A program made the translations under genes and the position numbers. The notes under the pieces were generated by a model that did no database searches, had not been told where the DNA came from, and was given only the letters and a program-made list of their open reading frames with translations. Shown here piece by piece: positions 8,964 to 16,978 of a DNA stretch of 64,000 bases (positions within the stretch are counted from its first letter, which is position 1; each line of letters opens with the position of its first letter). The DNA is taken from assembly GCA_945913255.1 (NCBI GenBank), contig CAMEDC010000006.1, positions 1-64,000 of the forward strand, written 5' to 3'. The DNA is from an uncultured Lachnospiraceae bacterium (GTDB taxonomy: Bacteria > Bacillota > Clostridia > Lachnospirales > Lachnospiraceae).

Positions 8964-9107
8964 CTTGGGGACGCTTCTTGACTTTGGGGACGCTTCTCAT
9001 GTCACGGTCATCGCCTTTTGCCAAGACCATTGCCCTTCGTCACGACCACCGCCCTTTGTCACGGATTAGGCCAAAGGGCTATGCTCGTGACGAAAGAAAC
9101 GTCCCCG
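8964..9107. repeat. Palindromic intergenic repeat element
   Basis: Two direct copies of TTGGGGACGCTTCT (near 8964-8998) are followed by three to four degenerate 19-nt units of the form GTCACGACCACCGCCCTTT (9001-9065). The region closes with the inverted arm CGTGACGAAAGAAACGTCCCC near 9086-9106 (21 nt, here split as CGTGACGAAAG and AAACGTCCCC). The arms can fold the whole element into a hairpin. It looks like a dispersed REP-type element. No gene is visible in 8850-9226. Confidence 0.55.
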
Positions 9108-9226
9108 CTAACATTACATTCTGATAAGAACTTGCCATGATATCAGACAACTCATTTATGGTAGGACTTTCCTTACAGAGGTTGACAAGCATCTTTATTA
9201 TCATGCAGGCATCTGTTTCAATATTT

Positions 9227-9736
9227 CTATGTGATTCGATTAAGCCAATACAAAATAGCGATTGTAACGATACCTACTCCTAATAGTACTCCAAAGCATT
9301 TCATGAGTTCATTTTGCACAAATTCTTCTTTGGGAAGGATGCTTTCCTCATTATAACCATAATAAACATGATTCACTGTGTAAGCCGGAATTTTATCTCC
9401 AATCAAGTACTGCATGTATATATCATGCGGTACTTGCATTTTCTTTTGTTCATCATTTCCGTAGTAAAAAAAGTAATTCTCATTTGTACTAAGCTCGGAT
9501 GAAGAATAAGAATCTACCTTTTTCTTTACAATTGTTACATCTTCTATAAAATAGTCTTTTCCAAGAACCATATCTTCCATCTGATCATCAAATTTTGCAG
9601 ACGTCAACGAGACACTTACCCAAACTGTCACAAAAGATATCGTGAGTGCGATAAAACAAAATAAATATATTCTATTTAATCTTTTTTTCTTTCTTCCTTC
9701 TTTCTCTGGTTGGTTCCTTACTAATTTATGTGACAT
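9227..9736 (-). CDS. Hypothetical two-TM protein
   Basis: I do not recognise a family. The 169-aa protein has a basic N-terminus (NQPEKEGRKKKRLNR), one membrane helix (IYLFCFIALTISFVTVWVSV) and a roughly 100-residue polar, Tyr-rich domain likely outside the cell. A second helix near the C-terminus (FGVLLGVGIVTIAILYW) ends the protein. The start at 9736 has GGAGGTATTT upstream, and longer readings lack a site. It sits 52 bp downstream of a GNAT gene and may share its transcript. A membrane-tethered sensor or envelope protein is the most that can be said. Confidence 0.6.
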   Translation of the reverse strand: MSHKLVRNQPEKEGRKKKRLNRIYLFCFIALTISFVTVWVSVSLTSAKFDDQMEDMVLGKDYFIEDVTIVKKKVDSYSSSELSTNENYFFYYGNDEQKKMQVPHDIYMQYLIGDKIPAYTVNHVYYGYNEESILPKEEFVQNELMKCFGVLLGVGIVTIAILYWLNRIT

Positions 9737-9787
9737 AAATACCTCCAAAATAATACAGAATGGACATTTTCCCCAACAAATCACGCT

Positions 9788-10816
9788 TTACAGTATTTTA
9801 ATATTATTCTCAACGAAGTACTTCTCACCGGTTCGAGGGTCCGTCTTTTCTTCAGATAAGTGGTCAAACGAAAATCCGCAGGCCATCTGAAGTCCACGAG
9901 AGGCTTCGTTTTCAGTCCTGTTACTGGCCAGGAATCTAATCGCACCCACCCGCTTTGCCTCATCTGTCAGCGCATTTAAAATCTGTCTGCCGTAACCCTT
10001 TCTCACAAAGTCCGGACCTAAAGCGATTCCTGTTTCCTCGTAAAGTCCATCGCCCGAGTCTCTCATTCCTGCATTGCCGATAGGCTCTCCTGATTCGCGG
10101 AGATACACTAAAAATGTATACTTTTCTATCTTCTGAAAAGCGATTGTTCTGTTCATACGGGCTCTGGCTTCCTCTTCGCTTTCAACAGATGTCCAGAGCA
10201 TATATTTAGCACTATCTGCATGCTTCCAGAGATTATGATATAAAGCTTCCCAGTCCTCAAATTTTGCCTTCTTAAGGACTAAATCCTCAGTTTCAAGTTT
10301 TACATCAGAGTAGTCTGCAAGAGGAATCCAGATATATACACGTTCATCCGTCTGCTTGATCAGTTGTCCTCCATTAGCCTTTGCTACACCTATGGAAGCT
10401 GCATTTGTAGGAAGTACAGTAATTAATACTTTTTCAAGTCCCTTATCTCTGGCCTCTGCCAACAAAAGCTCCAATAACTTTTTGCCATAACCCTTACCTC
10501 GTTCAGAAGGTCTGATGGCATAACCAATATTTCCGCCGACCTCTTTCAGTGCGGGTGTCAGGAAATGTCTGATATCAGCAAAGCCAACCGGCTTTCCATC
10601 TACATAAAGCCAGTATCTTGTTGAAGGAACCTTCCATCCATCAATGATTCCATCCATCCTGGACTCTTCCTCTCGCTTAACCAAAAAATCTTTATATGCT
10701 TCAAGCGAGATTCCATTTACACTATTGTGCATATTATTCTCTTCGGCAGGAATCTCCTGCAACATTTCATAAATATCCATTCCGTCCTGAACAGAAAGTC
10801 TCCTCAACTCAAACAT
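9788..10816 (-). CDS. Tandem GNAT N-acetyltransferase
   Basis: About 342 aa with two GNAT domains in a row. The first (1-150) has the acetyl-CoA loop RPSERGKGYGKKLL, and the second (160-342) has GPDFVRKGYGRQILN. Both keep the (R/Q)xxGxG/A pattern. The first domain resembles acetyltransferases of small amines or amino acids, the second the RimJ/RimL branch. The substrate cannot be predicted. The start at 10816 sits seven bases after GGAG, while an ATG two codons earlier is too close. The neighbouring azlD-like frame ends just upstream. Confidence 0.8.
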   Translation of the reverse strand: MFELRRLSVQDGMDIYEMLQEIPAEENNMHNSVNGISLEAYKDFLVKREEESRMDGIIDGWKVPSTRYWLYVDGKPVGFADIRHFLTPALKEVGGNIGYAIRPSERGKGYGKKLLELLLAEARDKGLEKVLITVLPTNAASIGVAKANGGQLIKQTDERVYIWIPLADYSDVKLETEDLVLKKAKFEDWEALYHNLWKHADSAKYMLWTSVESEEEARARMNRTIAFQKIEKYTFLVYLRESGEPIGNAGMRDSGDGLYEETGIALGPDFVRKGYGRQILNALTDEAKRVGAIRFLASNRTENEASRGLQMACGFSFDHLSEEKTDPRTGEKYFVENNIKIL

Positions 10817-10863
10817 ACCCATTCTCCATCCATTTGCAAAGCATCGATATCCCTATACGCCTC

Positions 10864-11214
10864 CTACATCCCGCTTTGTATCATAATCATGTATAAAAGT
10901 GTACTTACACCAATACTTAATAAAGTGTTCCGCTTCCAATGATGAATCAGTATCGTAACTCCTACACAGATTAGTTCCGGAAATCCATGCTTTCCTTCCA
11001 TAAGATTTATATTTCTTAAGCAATATACCAAAAGCATGCTCATGATTGCCGGTGGTAAAACTTTTCCCAAATAAGAAATCCATCCTGGCAATTGCTCCCC
11101 ATGGTCAAATATCATAAATGGCAGGAACCTAATCAATATCGTTACAATTGCCATTACCGGTATTGTCCGTGGAAATACTTGTTTTATTTCCTTTTCACAA
11201 AGGCACCTCCGCAA
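10864..11214 (-). CDS. azlD: AzlD-type branched-chain amino acid transport subunit (orphan)
   Basis: The frame carries the AzlD pattern with four membrane helices: IRFLPFMIF, then WISYLGKVLPPAIMSMLLVY, PELICVGVTILIHHW and KRNTLLSIGVSTLLYM. AzlD works with AzlC to export branched-chain amino acids, but no AzlC is present nearby. The start is doubtful. The only long start is TTG at 11214 with a weak site, while the good GGAGG site leads to a GTG in another frame that stops after four codons. That suggests a small frameshift or loss of azlC and the original start. It may be a decaying gene. Confidence 0.65.
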   Translation of the reverse strand: MRRCLCEKEIKQVFPRTIPVMAIVTILIRFLPFMIFDHGEQLPGWISYLGKVLPPAIMSMLLVYCLRNINLMEGKHGFPELICVGVTILIHHWKRNTLLSIGVSTLLYMIMIQSGM

Positions 11215-11241
11215 ATTCTGATTGACACCCTGTAAATCTTT

Positions 11242-11287
11242 TCAACCTATGAGCATTATATCAGTTATTTCCATTACTGCATAGTAT
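11242..11287 (-). repeat. 46-nt promoter-bearing repeat, copy 1
   Basis: The segment is 44/46 identical to 13250-13295 in the same orientation. On the minus strand it contains TGATATAATG (a -10 element, complement of 11255-11260) upstream of the azlD-like gene, so it may be its promoter. Confidence 0.7.
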
Positions 11288-11363
11288 TTCCCATTTATGG
11301 TAGGCGGTTCGCCCTTCACGTCTGCAATATGGTGCCAGTCATCCGGTTCTTGGCTCACTTAGG

Positions 11364-11397
11364 AAAAGCCTACCGACAATTTTGTCGATAGGCTTTT
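11364..11397. terminator. Bidirectional terminator
   Basis: AAAAGCCTACCGACAA pairs with TTGTCGATAGGCTTTT (one mismatch). T-rich tails on both sides mean it can end the lipoprotein transcript (minus) as well as plus-strand transcription. Confidence 0.85.
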
Positions 11398-11464
11398 TGA
11401 TTAACAAGGAAATTACATAATTTTTATCTGTTGAAAAGGCAATATTTTCGCGACAGAACAGGTT

Positions 11465-12544
11465 TCAATCCCTATTCTCCAGTATTTCCTTCAATTCATA
11501 TACTCTTGCCTTTGTGATTTCCGCCGCAGCATCATTTTCCAGCATCGGTTGCATAGAACCGCCCTCCGCTCCGGCGCCGGCCTCCTTTACAGCCTCATCC
11601 TTTTGGGCAACCCATTCTCTTTCTTCTGCCCTGAGTTTTTCTTTTTCCTCCGGTGAGAGAACTTTCATCAGAATTCTCCATTCCTCATTAAGCGCTAAAT
11701 CCCATAACTCAAATCGTTTATAAGCATTTTCGGTCATCTCCATCTGGGTCACAAGGCTCTGCAATTGATCTAAATATTCTTTCTCCTGCTCCTCATAAAA
11801 CCGGAAACTCCTCAGAAAATTTTCAACCACATTGTAACTGTAAAAAGCCTCCTCTGCATCTTTGTTGTATAAACACACAAATCTAAGTTCGTCTACGGGA
11901 TTGTAAGCATCATCATACATTGCCTGCCCAACCCACATCAGACAATCCTCTGACAAATCCTCCCTCTTTGTTCCGGGAAGATAGAAATAGAGCGTTCCGG
12001 CATTGTCAAGTCCATAGGCATCCGAATAAATATAGCGAACTCCATCCAAATATTCTTCTTTTCCAACCGGCTCTTCGTAGGCAATATCTATTAATTCAGC
12101 AGTGTAGGTAAGGTCATCTGTTTTTGTAAGCTTACTTAAATGACCACTAAATTTGCAGGAATATCTGGTTCCGTTCGGATATCCTTCTCCCGTATCCCCC
12201 ATATCGGAATCATTATACAATCCCTCAAAAGAACCATCCTCAGAGATTGTCAAATACGTACTCCACGCACCGGCTCCACTGCAAAAAACAAATTCTACTC
12301 CACGCAAGTCAACATAGGAAAAACCGTTTTCGGTTCTGTCCACTTCTGCCTCATCCTCCTTTGATGTTTCACCTTGCGCGGTTTCGTCCCCCCGCATCTC
12401 TTCTTTTGACGTTTCATTCTTCTCCGAAGTACTACTCTCAAACACTTTCTTCTTTACTTCCAGGTCCGGTTTTTCATTCTCACTTCCACAGCCTGACATT
12501 ATCATACACAGCATTGGCAAAATGAATATGTGCAACTTTTTCAT
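11465..12544 (-). CDS. Lipoprotein with C-terminal LprI-like domain
   Basis: The 359-aa protein has a lipoprotein signal (hydrophobic run, then lipobox MSGC with Cys19) and an acidic Ser/Thr/Glu-rich linker to about residue 70. A central domain (75-230, with GAGAWSTYLTISEDGSFEG) follows. The C-terminal helical stretch resembles LprI/DUF1311 proteins (YKRFELWDLALNEEWRILM, then LRAEEREWVAQKDE). DUF1311 members include lysozyme inhibitors, but many are of unknown role. It should be anchored on the outer face of the membrane. It appears to be a single gene ending at the terminator at 11364-11397. Confidence 0.75.
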   Translation of the reverse strand: MKKLHIFILPMLCMIMSGCGSENEKPDLEVKKKVFESSTSEKNETSKEEMRGDETAQGETSKEDEAEVDRTENGFSYVDLRGVEFVFCSGAGAWSTYLTISEDGSFEGLYNDSDMGDTGEGYPNGTRYSCKFSGHLSKLTKTDDLTYTAELIDIAYEEPVGKEEYLDGVRYIYSDAYGLDNAGTLYFYLPGTKREDLSEDCLMWVGQAMYDDAYNPVDELRFVCLYNKDAEEAFYSYNVVENFLRSFRFYEEQEKEYLDQLQSLVTQMEMTENAYKRFELWDLALNEEWRILMKVLSPEEKEKLRAEEREWVAQKDEAVKEAGAGAEGGSMQPMLENDAAAEITKARVYELKEILENRD

Positions 12545-12610
12545 AATATTATTGTCCCCTCCGATTCAATGATTTCATTTTAGTCAAAAGCTAATGATAT
12601 GTTACTTCAA

Positions 12611-13129
12611 TCACATCACAGTTACGATTTCGGTAATACTCTTTCTGTCATCATGACTTGGCGACGGTGCTGCATTCTGGGAAGGATATCCCATTACAAG
12701 TATGCATACCGGTATTATATCCTCAGATAATGAAAACTCAACCGAAACAGCTTCCGGAATAAAATGCATAATCCATGTAGAGCCGATGCCCTGATTCCAA
12801 GCTGCAAGCATCATATGAGTAGCAACAATGGAAGCATCCACTTCTCCACTTCCTTTTTGATCAAACTCTCGCACCCAGCATTCCGACTTATCATAGCAAA
12901 TAATAAAGGCAAGCGTTTCTCCGAAATGGGAGAATTTACATTTTTGAAGAGTCTCAAGAGCTTTGTCACTTCTCAGCATATATATTTTAATTGGCTGTTT
13001 ATTACATGCTGTCGGAGCAAGTTGTCCGGCACGCAAAATATAATCTATTTTTTTATCTTCGACTTTAGTACTTGCAAAAGACCTAACGGAATAACGTTCC
13101 TTGCATAAATTAATGAATTCATCACGCAT
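12611..13129 (-). CDS. Nitroreductase family FMN oxidoreductase
   Basis: The 172-aa single-domain nitroreductase fold protein has the FMN-binding ERYSVRSF near the N-terminus, RAGQLAPTACNKQPIKIY and the C-terminal VMGYPSQNAAPSP segment. Members use NAD(P)H and FMN to reduce nitro compounds, quinones or iodinated or enone substrates as homodimers. The length is typical of the short clade. It is flanked by the lipoprotein gene (67 bp downstream) and a gene-poor region upstream, and no operon partner suggests a substrate. Confidence 0.85.
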   Translation of the reverse strand: MRDEFINLCKERYSVRSFASTKVEDKKIDYILRAGQLAPTACNKQPIKIYMLRSDKALETLQKCKFSHFGETLAFIICYDKSECWVREFDQKGSGEVDASIVATHMMLAAWNQGIGSTWIMHFIPEAVSVEFSLSEDIIPVCILVMGYPSQNAAPSPSHDDRKSITEIVTVM

Positions 13130-13249
13130 ATTTGCATCCTCCCCTTGCTAGCAAAAAACAAATAACCTGTATATATTCCATTATTTACACAGTTTATAAA
13201 TCGGATTTTACCCAATAGACAAATTCATATTGCCATCTTATAAAACTTC

Positions 13250-13295
13250 TCAACCTATGAGCATTATATCAGTTATTTTCATTACTGTATAGTAT
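13250..13295 (-). repeat. 46-nt promoter-bearing repeat, copy 2
   Basis: Two mismatches to 11242-11287, same orientation, including the TATAAT (complement of 13263-13268). It lies 120 bp upstream of the nitroreductase gene and could drive it. Beyond it, 13296-13584 holds no supported gene, only short broken frames (one with a membrane-like stretch near 13345-13440, minus) that may be a gene remnant. Confidence 0.65.
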
Positions 13296-13584
13296 GATAG
13301 AACAAACACCCTTGCATTAGAGTGAGAAGCGCAAGTGCATGACCTTACGCACTCTTTACCCGGAATGGTTTGCCTACAAATGGCAGGACACCAACAATTC
13401 CAGTTATATGAACCAAAACACAAAAAATACGGTAAGCGATTGCGGAAGATGGAGTGAGGTGGAAAAGTGCACCGGAAGGCGCACGCAGAAAAAGGTCCGG
13501 TGGACCTTTTTCCCACCGAACCGACCGACGAGCCATTTATGGCGAGGAGACCTTGAGCCCTGGGCTCAAGGGACTCCTCGGCAG

Positions 13585-13628
13585 AAAAGAAAAAGGGCTA
13601 AGCCGTAAGGCTTAACCCTTTTCTTTTC
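13585..13628. terminator. Long hairpin at the left edge of the mobile element
   Basis: AAAAGAAAAAGGGCTAAGCC pairs with GGCTTAACCCTTTTCTTTT around a GTAA loop. T-rich and A-rich flanks make it a bidirectional terminator. It abuts the displaced tRNA-Leu end, so it is probably the original terminator of the tRNA-Leu transcript, moved away by integration. Confidence 0.75.
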
Positions 13629-13629
13629 C

Positions 13630-13650
13630 TGCGGAAGATGGGACTTGAAC
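13630..13650. other. Attachment site (displaced tRNA-Leu 3' end)
   Basis: The 21 bp are identical to 18376-18396, and the sequences diverge right after (GCATGC versus CCACAC). This is the copy carried away from the tRNA gene by insertion. Confidence 0.88.
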
Positions 13651-14013
13651 GCATGCCCACACCCGTAAATACCGATTATAAAGGAGAAAGATAGCATCGT
13701 CACTTCTTGTCTCACCTTAGGTCTCACCTCACAATAGGTGTTATTTTTTTGACTATTCTCCAGACCAAATTGTTCTGATTTTTCAGACATATTATAGCAT
13801 AGTCAAAAATAATATACAAGTTATCTTGACTTTTAACAAGATTTACGATATTATAACGATATATAATTAAATATTGTTGTCACAACGGGGAGCAAACAGT
13901 AAGAGACACTCCTGCAATCTAAAACGAAGTTATGCGGTGACAGATATTCAAGAAACAATCTTGATTATCTGTTGCCGCTTTTTTGTTGCCCAAACAAGAA
14001 AGGAAGCGAGACT

Positions 14014-14208
14014 ATGGAAAACGAAAAAGTATTACTGTCAATCAAAGAAGCAAGCGAGTTGAGCGGGCTCGGTCAATCAAAGCTGTACGAATTATGCCGC
14101 CAGCCAGACTGTGAGTTTGTTATAAAGCTCGGCGACAAGAAATTGAAGAAGAATCTGATACATCGTGCAAAGCTTCTAGCGTGGCTGGATGGTGTCAAAG
14201 AGATTTAA
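14014..14208 (+). CDS. xis: Excisionase-like small DNA-binding protein
   Basis: The 64-aa protein has a winged-helix/MerR-like fold as in Tn916-type Xis: LLSIKEASELSGLGQSKLYE is the HTH, followed by a wing (FVIKLGDKKLKKNLI) and a basic end. Such proteins bend DNA at the element ends and shift integrase toward excision. The start at ATG 14014 follows GAAAGGAAG. It is the first gene of the element, next to the left attachment site, with 190 bp to rep. Confidence 0.8.
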   Translation: MENEKVLLSIKEASELSGLGQSKLYELCRQPDCEFVIKLGDKKLKKNLIHRAKLLAWLDGVKEI

Positions 14209-14265
14209 CGAGTTTTACCAATTTTGATACCATTTTTTGCGCATTACTGAAAAACACGCAAAAAT

Positions 14266-14380
14266 CATGTAACCATGTAACCAGAATCTATATACACCCG
14301 ATTGTAAGCCGATTTTTCACACCTGCGGGCTGGCTACATCGCTACGGCAAATGATGTAGCCAGCGTGTATCCATGTAACC
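14266..14380 (+). other. Candidate double-strand replication origin
   Basis: CATGTAACC occurs at 14266-14274, 14274-14282 and 14372-14380. Between them lies a perfect 12-bp inverted repeat, GCTGGCTACATC (14329-14340) and GATGTAGCCAGC (14353-14364), with a 12-nt loop. Iterons plus an extruding hairpin just upstream of a HUH-type rep gene is the usual layout of a rolling-circle origin. The nick site is not identified. Confidence 0.55.
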
Positions 14381-14401
14381 AAGAAAGGAGTTAAGAATTG
14401 T

Positions 14402-15742
14402 ATGGAAAATGACATAAAAAATGAAGCCGCCGACATAATGTCAACGACCTCAAACCCTATTGATAATTTACCACAAACATCACTAAAAATCAATGGTAAG
14501 AAGAAAAACAAATATACTATTCGCAGTTCAGTCAGAACACTTTCAGTCAAGTGTTATGCAGAACAGTTACCTGACGGCTGGGACGCAACCAAGCAGGCTA
14601 TACAATCAGCAGATAAAACAAAATATCAAATTCTCGCGATTGAACATAATCGAGACTATAACAACGATAGCATCTGGACTCCGTCTTTTGAGAAGTCACA
14701 TTTTCACATTATTGTAAGATTATTACAAAACTCTGAACACATTCAGACACTGCTCTCAATGCTGAAAGTTGTTTATAGAACGCCCGAAGATGATGAACTT
14801 TGGCGAAATCACGGAGTTGAAACATGCAGAGATTTCTCAGCAATGGCAAACTATCTCACTCACGATACAGAACAAGCACAGCTCGATGGCAAAACACAAT
14901 ATCAGCTTGATGAAATTGTAAGCAATCTTGATGTTGATGAAATCAAAAGTGTTCGGGATGGTTATGTTCGGGTATCTGATATCAAAAGGGTTGCAAGCGA
15001 AGACTTAGAAGTCCTTGATGGTCTCGCGTATGCTCTGGGATTGTCTCTCGAAGACTTCAATGAATGGTATGGTAATCTCCCATTTGCTGTAAGAGCTCAT
15101 GCCAAAATGAAAACGATAAAGGAAAGTTACCAGCGCGGAATCGAAGACCGAACAGCAAAGCGAGAGGAAGTCAATAGACTCTGCGTTTTCATCCAAGGCA
15201 CGCCAAACATCGGTAAGACCTATGCCGCAAAAAAAGTGCTGGAACATAAACACATAAAAACGTACTCAGTGTCTGGTGGCGGCTCTGGGAAATTCGATAA
15301 GCTAAAGCCAACACACCAAGCTATTATACTTGATGACTATACGTCGAGCAATCTTCTAAATATGTCAGATAACTACATGACTGAAGTGTATCGGCGTAAT
15401 AATAACAATCCAATCTGGGCGGGTACATATTTCATCGTCACAAGTAATTTATCATTCCAAGATTGGCTTATAGAATGTAAAGTTGCGCGAAAACATTTTG
15501 AAGCAATGTACACTCGTTTTTATGTACTTGAAGTGCTTGAACATGATACTCAAATTGATATAAAAATTCATAATGAATCGACGCGCGGAACTGCAACAGA
15601 AATTGCAGAACGTAAAAAGAAATTCGACGAATTTTTGACAGATTATTCAGTGTTAATAACAGACTATTTTAATGAGCGAAAAGCTGGCTCCCCGCAGGGG
15701 CGAACCGAAAGTGGGGCTCCCACTTTCTTAGGTTCGTTCTAA
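14402..15742 (+). CDS. rep: HUH-endonuclease plus SF3-helicase replication initiator
   Basis: The 446-aa protein has an N-terminal HUH nickase domain (about 40-170): HFHIIV gives the metal-binding His100/His102, and Tyr151 in NYLTHD is the likely nucleophile. This is the Rep_2/pMV158-type motif. A superfamily-3 helicase domain follows, with Walker A GTPNIGKT (266-273), Walker B AIILDDYT and the sensor Asn in YFIVTSN. The protein should nick the origin, stay covalently attached to the 5' end and unwind DNA for rolling-circle replication of the excised circle. This HUH plus SF3 layout is shared with bacterial relatives of CRESS-DNA virus Reps. The start follows AAAGGAG. Confidence 0.88.
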   Translation: MENDIKNEAADIMSTTSNPIDNLPQTSLKINGKKKNKYTIRSSVRTLSVKCYAEQLPDGWDATKQAIQSADKTKYQILAIEHNRDYNNDSIWTPSFEKSHFHIIVRLLQNSEHIQTLLSMLKVVYRTPEDDELWRNHGVETCRDFSAMANYLTHDTEQAQLDGKTQYQLDEIVSNLDVDEIKSVRDGYVRVSDIKRVASEDLEVLDGLAYALGLSLEDFNEWYGNLPFAVRAHAKMKTIKESYQRGIEDRTAKREEVNRLCVFIQGTPNIGKTYAAKKVLEHKHIKTYSVSGGGSGKFDKLKPTHQAIILDDYTSSNLLNMSDNYMTEVYRRNNNNPIWAGTYFIVTSNLSFQDWLIECKVARKHFEAMYTRFYVLEVLEHDTQIDIKIHNESTRGTATEIAERKKKFDEFLTDYSVLITDYFNERKAGSPQGRTESGAPTFLGSF

Positions 15743-15760
15743 CAATGTGGGAGCTCCACA
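15701..15760 (+). other. Strong hairpins between rep and mob (candidate oriT)
   Basis: CGAACC and GAAAGTGGG at 15701-15715 pair with CCCACTTTC and GGTTCG at 15719-15736, inside the last codons of rep. A second near-palindrome, TGTGGGAGCTCCACA, follows at 15746-15760, ending 20 bp before the relaxase start. Origins of transfer of MobV relaxases usually carry such inverted repeats just upstream of mob. Confidence 0.45.
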
Positions 15761-15780
15761 TTCAAAAAGGAGTTGAGACT

Positions 15781-16860
15781 ATGGGAAAAATTAAGATGAC
15801 ATGTCAGCAGAAACATGCTGACTCAAGCAAATACAGTAAGGAACATAATTCACGAGAAAAAGTCGCAAAAGATGTTGTCGTTGAAGCGTACAGCGATTAC
15901 TTCAAAATTATTAAAAATGAGAATATCGAAGACGCATATCATGACGAATTTGATGAAGCTGTTGCTGAATATAATTCTCGTCAAATTCCTAAACATCTTG
16001 ACAGAATCATTGATGATTATTATTCACAAATCAAGCTCAACGAAGACAAGCACGAACATGCTAAAACAATGTATGAATCAGTGTTCAAGGTGGGTCGTAT
16101 GGAAGACTATGAATCAGGCAAGATTGACCGCTCCACTGCTATGCGAATGTGCGAAGATTATATCCAAGAATGGCAACAACAGAATCCCCAAATGAGACTT
16201 TTTGGTGCTTATATTCACGGGGATGAAAAGGGAGCAGTTCATTTGCATTATGATTATTTCCCAGTTGCAACTGGTTACAAGAAAGGTCTCTCGAAACAAG
16301 TGAGTATGTCTCGTGCTCTCAAGCAACAGTATGACGAACAAGGTATAGACTTGCAAGGCAAGCAGCCTACGACGGTTTTTGCGGAACGCGAGCAGGCTCT
16401 TGCGACTGAAATCTATGAAAGATATGGCTACGAACGGGTGAAATCAGATGATGATTACATAGAGCAGGACTTGTACGAATCTACCATGCAGAAAGCTGAT
16501 TCTGATATTTTTGCAACGAAACATCAGCTTGACATTCAGCAACAGTCTGTTGAAATTGCTCGTCGTAAGAATCAGCGCGACAAAGAAGCTATCGAAAAGT
16601 ATGTTGATGACGAAGAAGCTCGTATCGAAGCTATGAAAGCTGAGCTGGAAGTCGAGAGACAGAATATCGAAAAGACTGTTCAAGAACGTACAGAAGCTGA
16701 AAGACAGCGCTTGCAGTCTGAATTTGCAAGACGCGAAGCTCAGAGACAAGCTGAATTTAATGCTCACAAGCAAGCAGTTGACAATGCTATGCGCGCGAAC
16801 GAGCGAACCGCAGAACGCACAGTTCGTCAATTCGGCGGTAATATTGGCAAATTTATGTAG
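15781..16860 (+). CDS. mob: MobV/Pre-like relaxase
   Basis: The 359-aa protein has a relaxase core in residues 1-230 with the HxHxD metal motif GAVHLHYDYFPVA (His154, His156, Asp158), followed by the GYKKGLSKQVSMSRALKQQ segment found in Pre/Mob proteins. Residues 235-335 are a long Glu/Arg/Gln-rich coiled coil. It should nick the element's oriT and pilot the strand into a recipient through a helper conjugation system. The start at 15781 is supported by AAAGGAG. The N-terminus is less canonical than in plasmid MobV proteins, so the exact subfamily is uncertain. Confidence 0.78.
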   Translation: MGKIKMTCQQKHADSSKYSKEHNSREKVAKDVVVEAYSDYFKIIKNENIEDAYHDEFDEAVAEYNSRQIPKHLDRIIDDYYSQIKLNEDKHEHAKTMYESVFKVGRMEDYESGKIDRSTAMRMCEDYIQEWQQQNPQMRLFGAYIHGDEKGAVHLHYDYFPVATGYKKGLSKQVSMSRALKQQYDEQGIDLQGKQPTTVFAEREQALATEIYERYGYERVKSDDDYIEQDLYESTMQKADSDIFATKHQLDIQQQSVEIARRKNQRDKEAIEKYVDDEEARIEAMKAELEVERQNIEKTVQERTEAERQRLQSEFARREAQRQAEFNAHKQAVDNAMRANERTAERTVRQFGGNIGKFM

Positions 16861-16861
16861 T

Positions 16862-16953
16862 GTCAAGGGTGGCTCTGCCACTTACGAAGCCCTTGACGCT
16901 CTCACACTTCTCATAATGGATGTTGTCAGCTAAGACACTCTATGTCTTAGCTG
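16862..16953 (+). other. Two hairpins between mob and int
   Basis: GTCAAGGG (16862-16869) pairs with CCCTTGAC (16890-16897) around an inner TGGC/GCCA. CAGCTAAGACA (16927-16937) pairs with TGTCTTAGCTG (16943-16953). No T-runs follow, so these may be single-strand origin or mRNA structures rather than terminators. Confidence 0.45.
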
Positions 16954-16978
16954 GCTTAGCTACAAAGGTAATATAGAC

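Noticed and set aside
13250-13584. Minus-strand frames upstream of nitroreductase with membrane-like stretch
   Set aside because: Frames are interrupted and lack start signals. At most a decayed gene.
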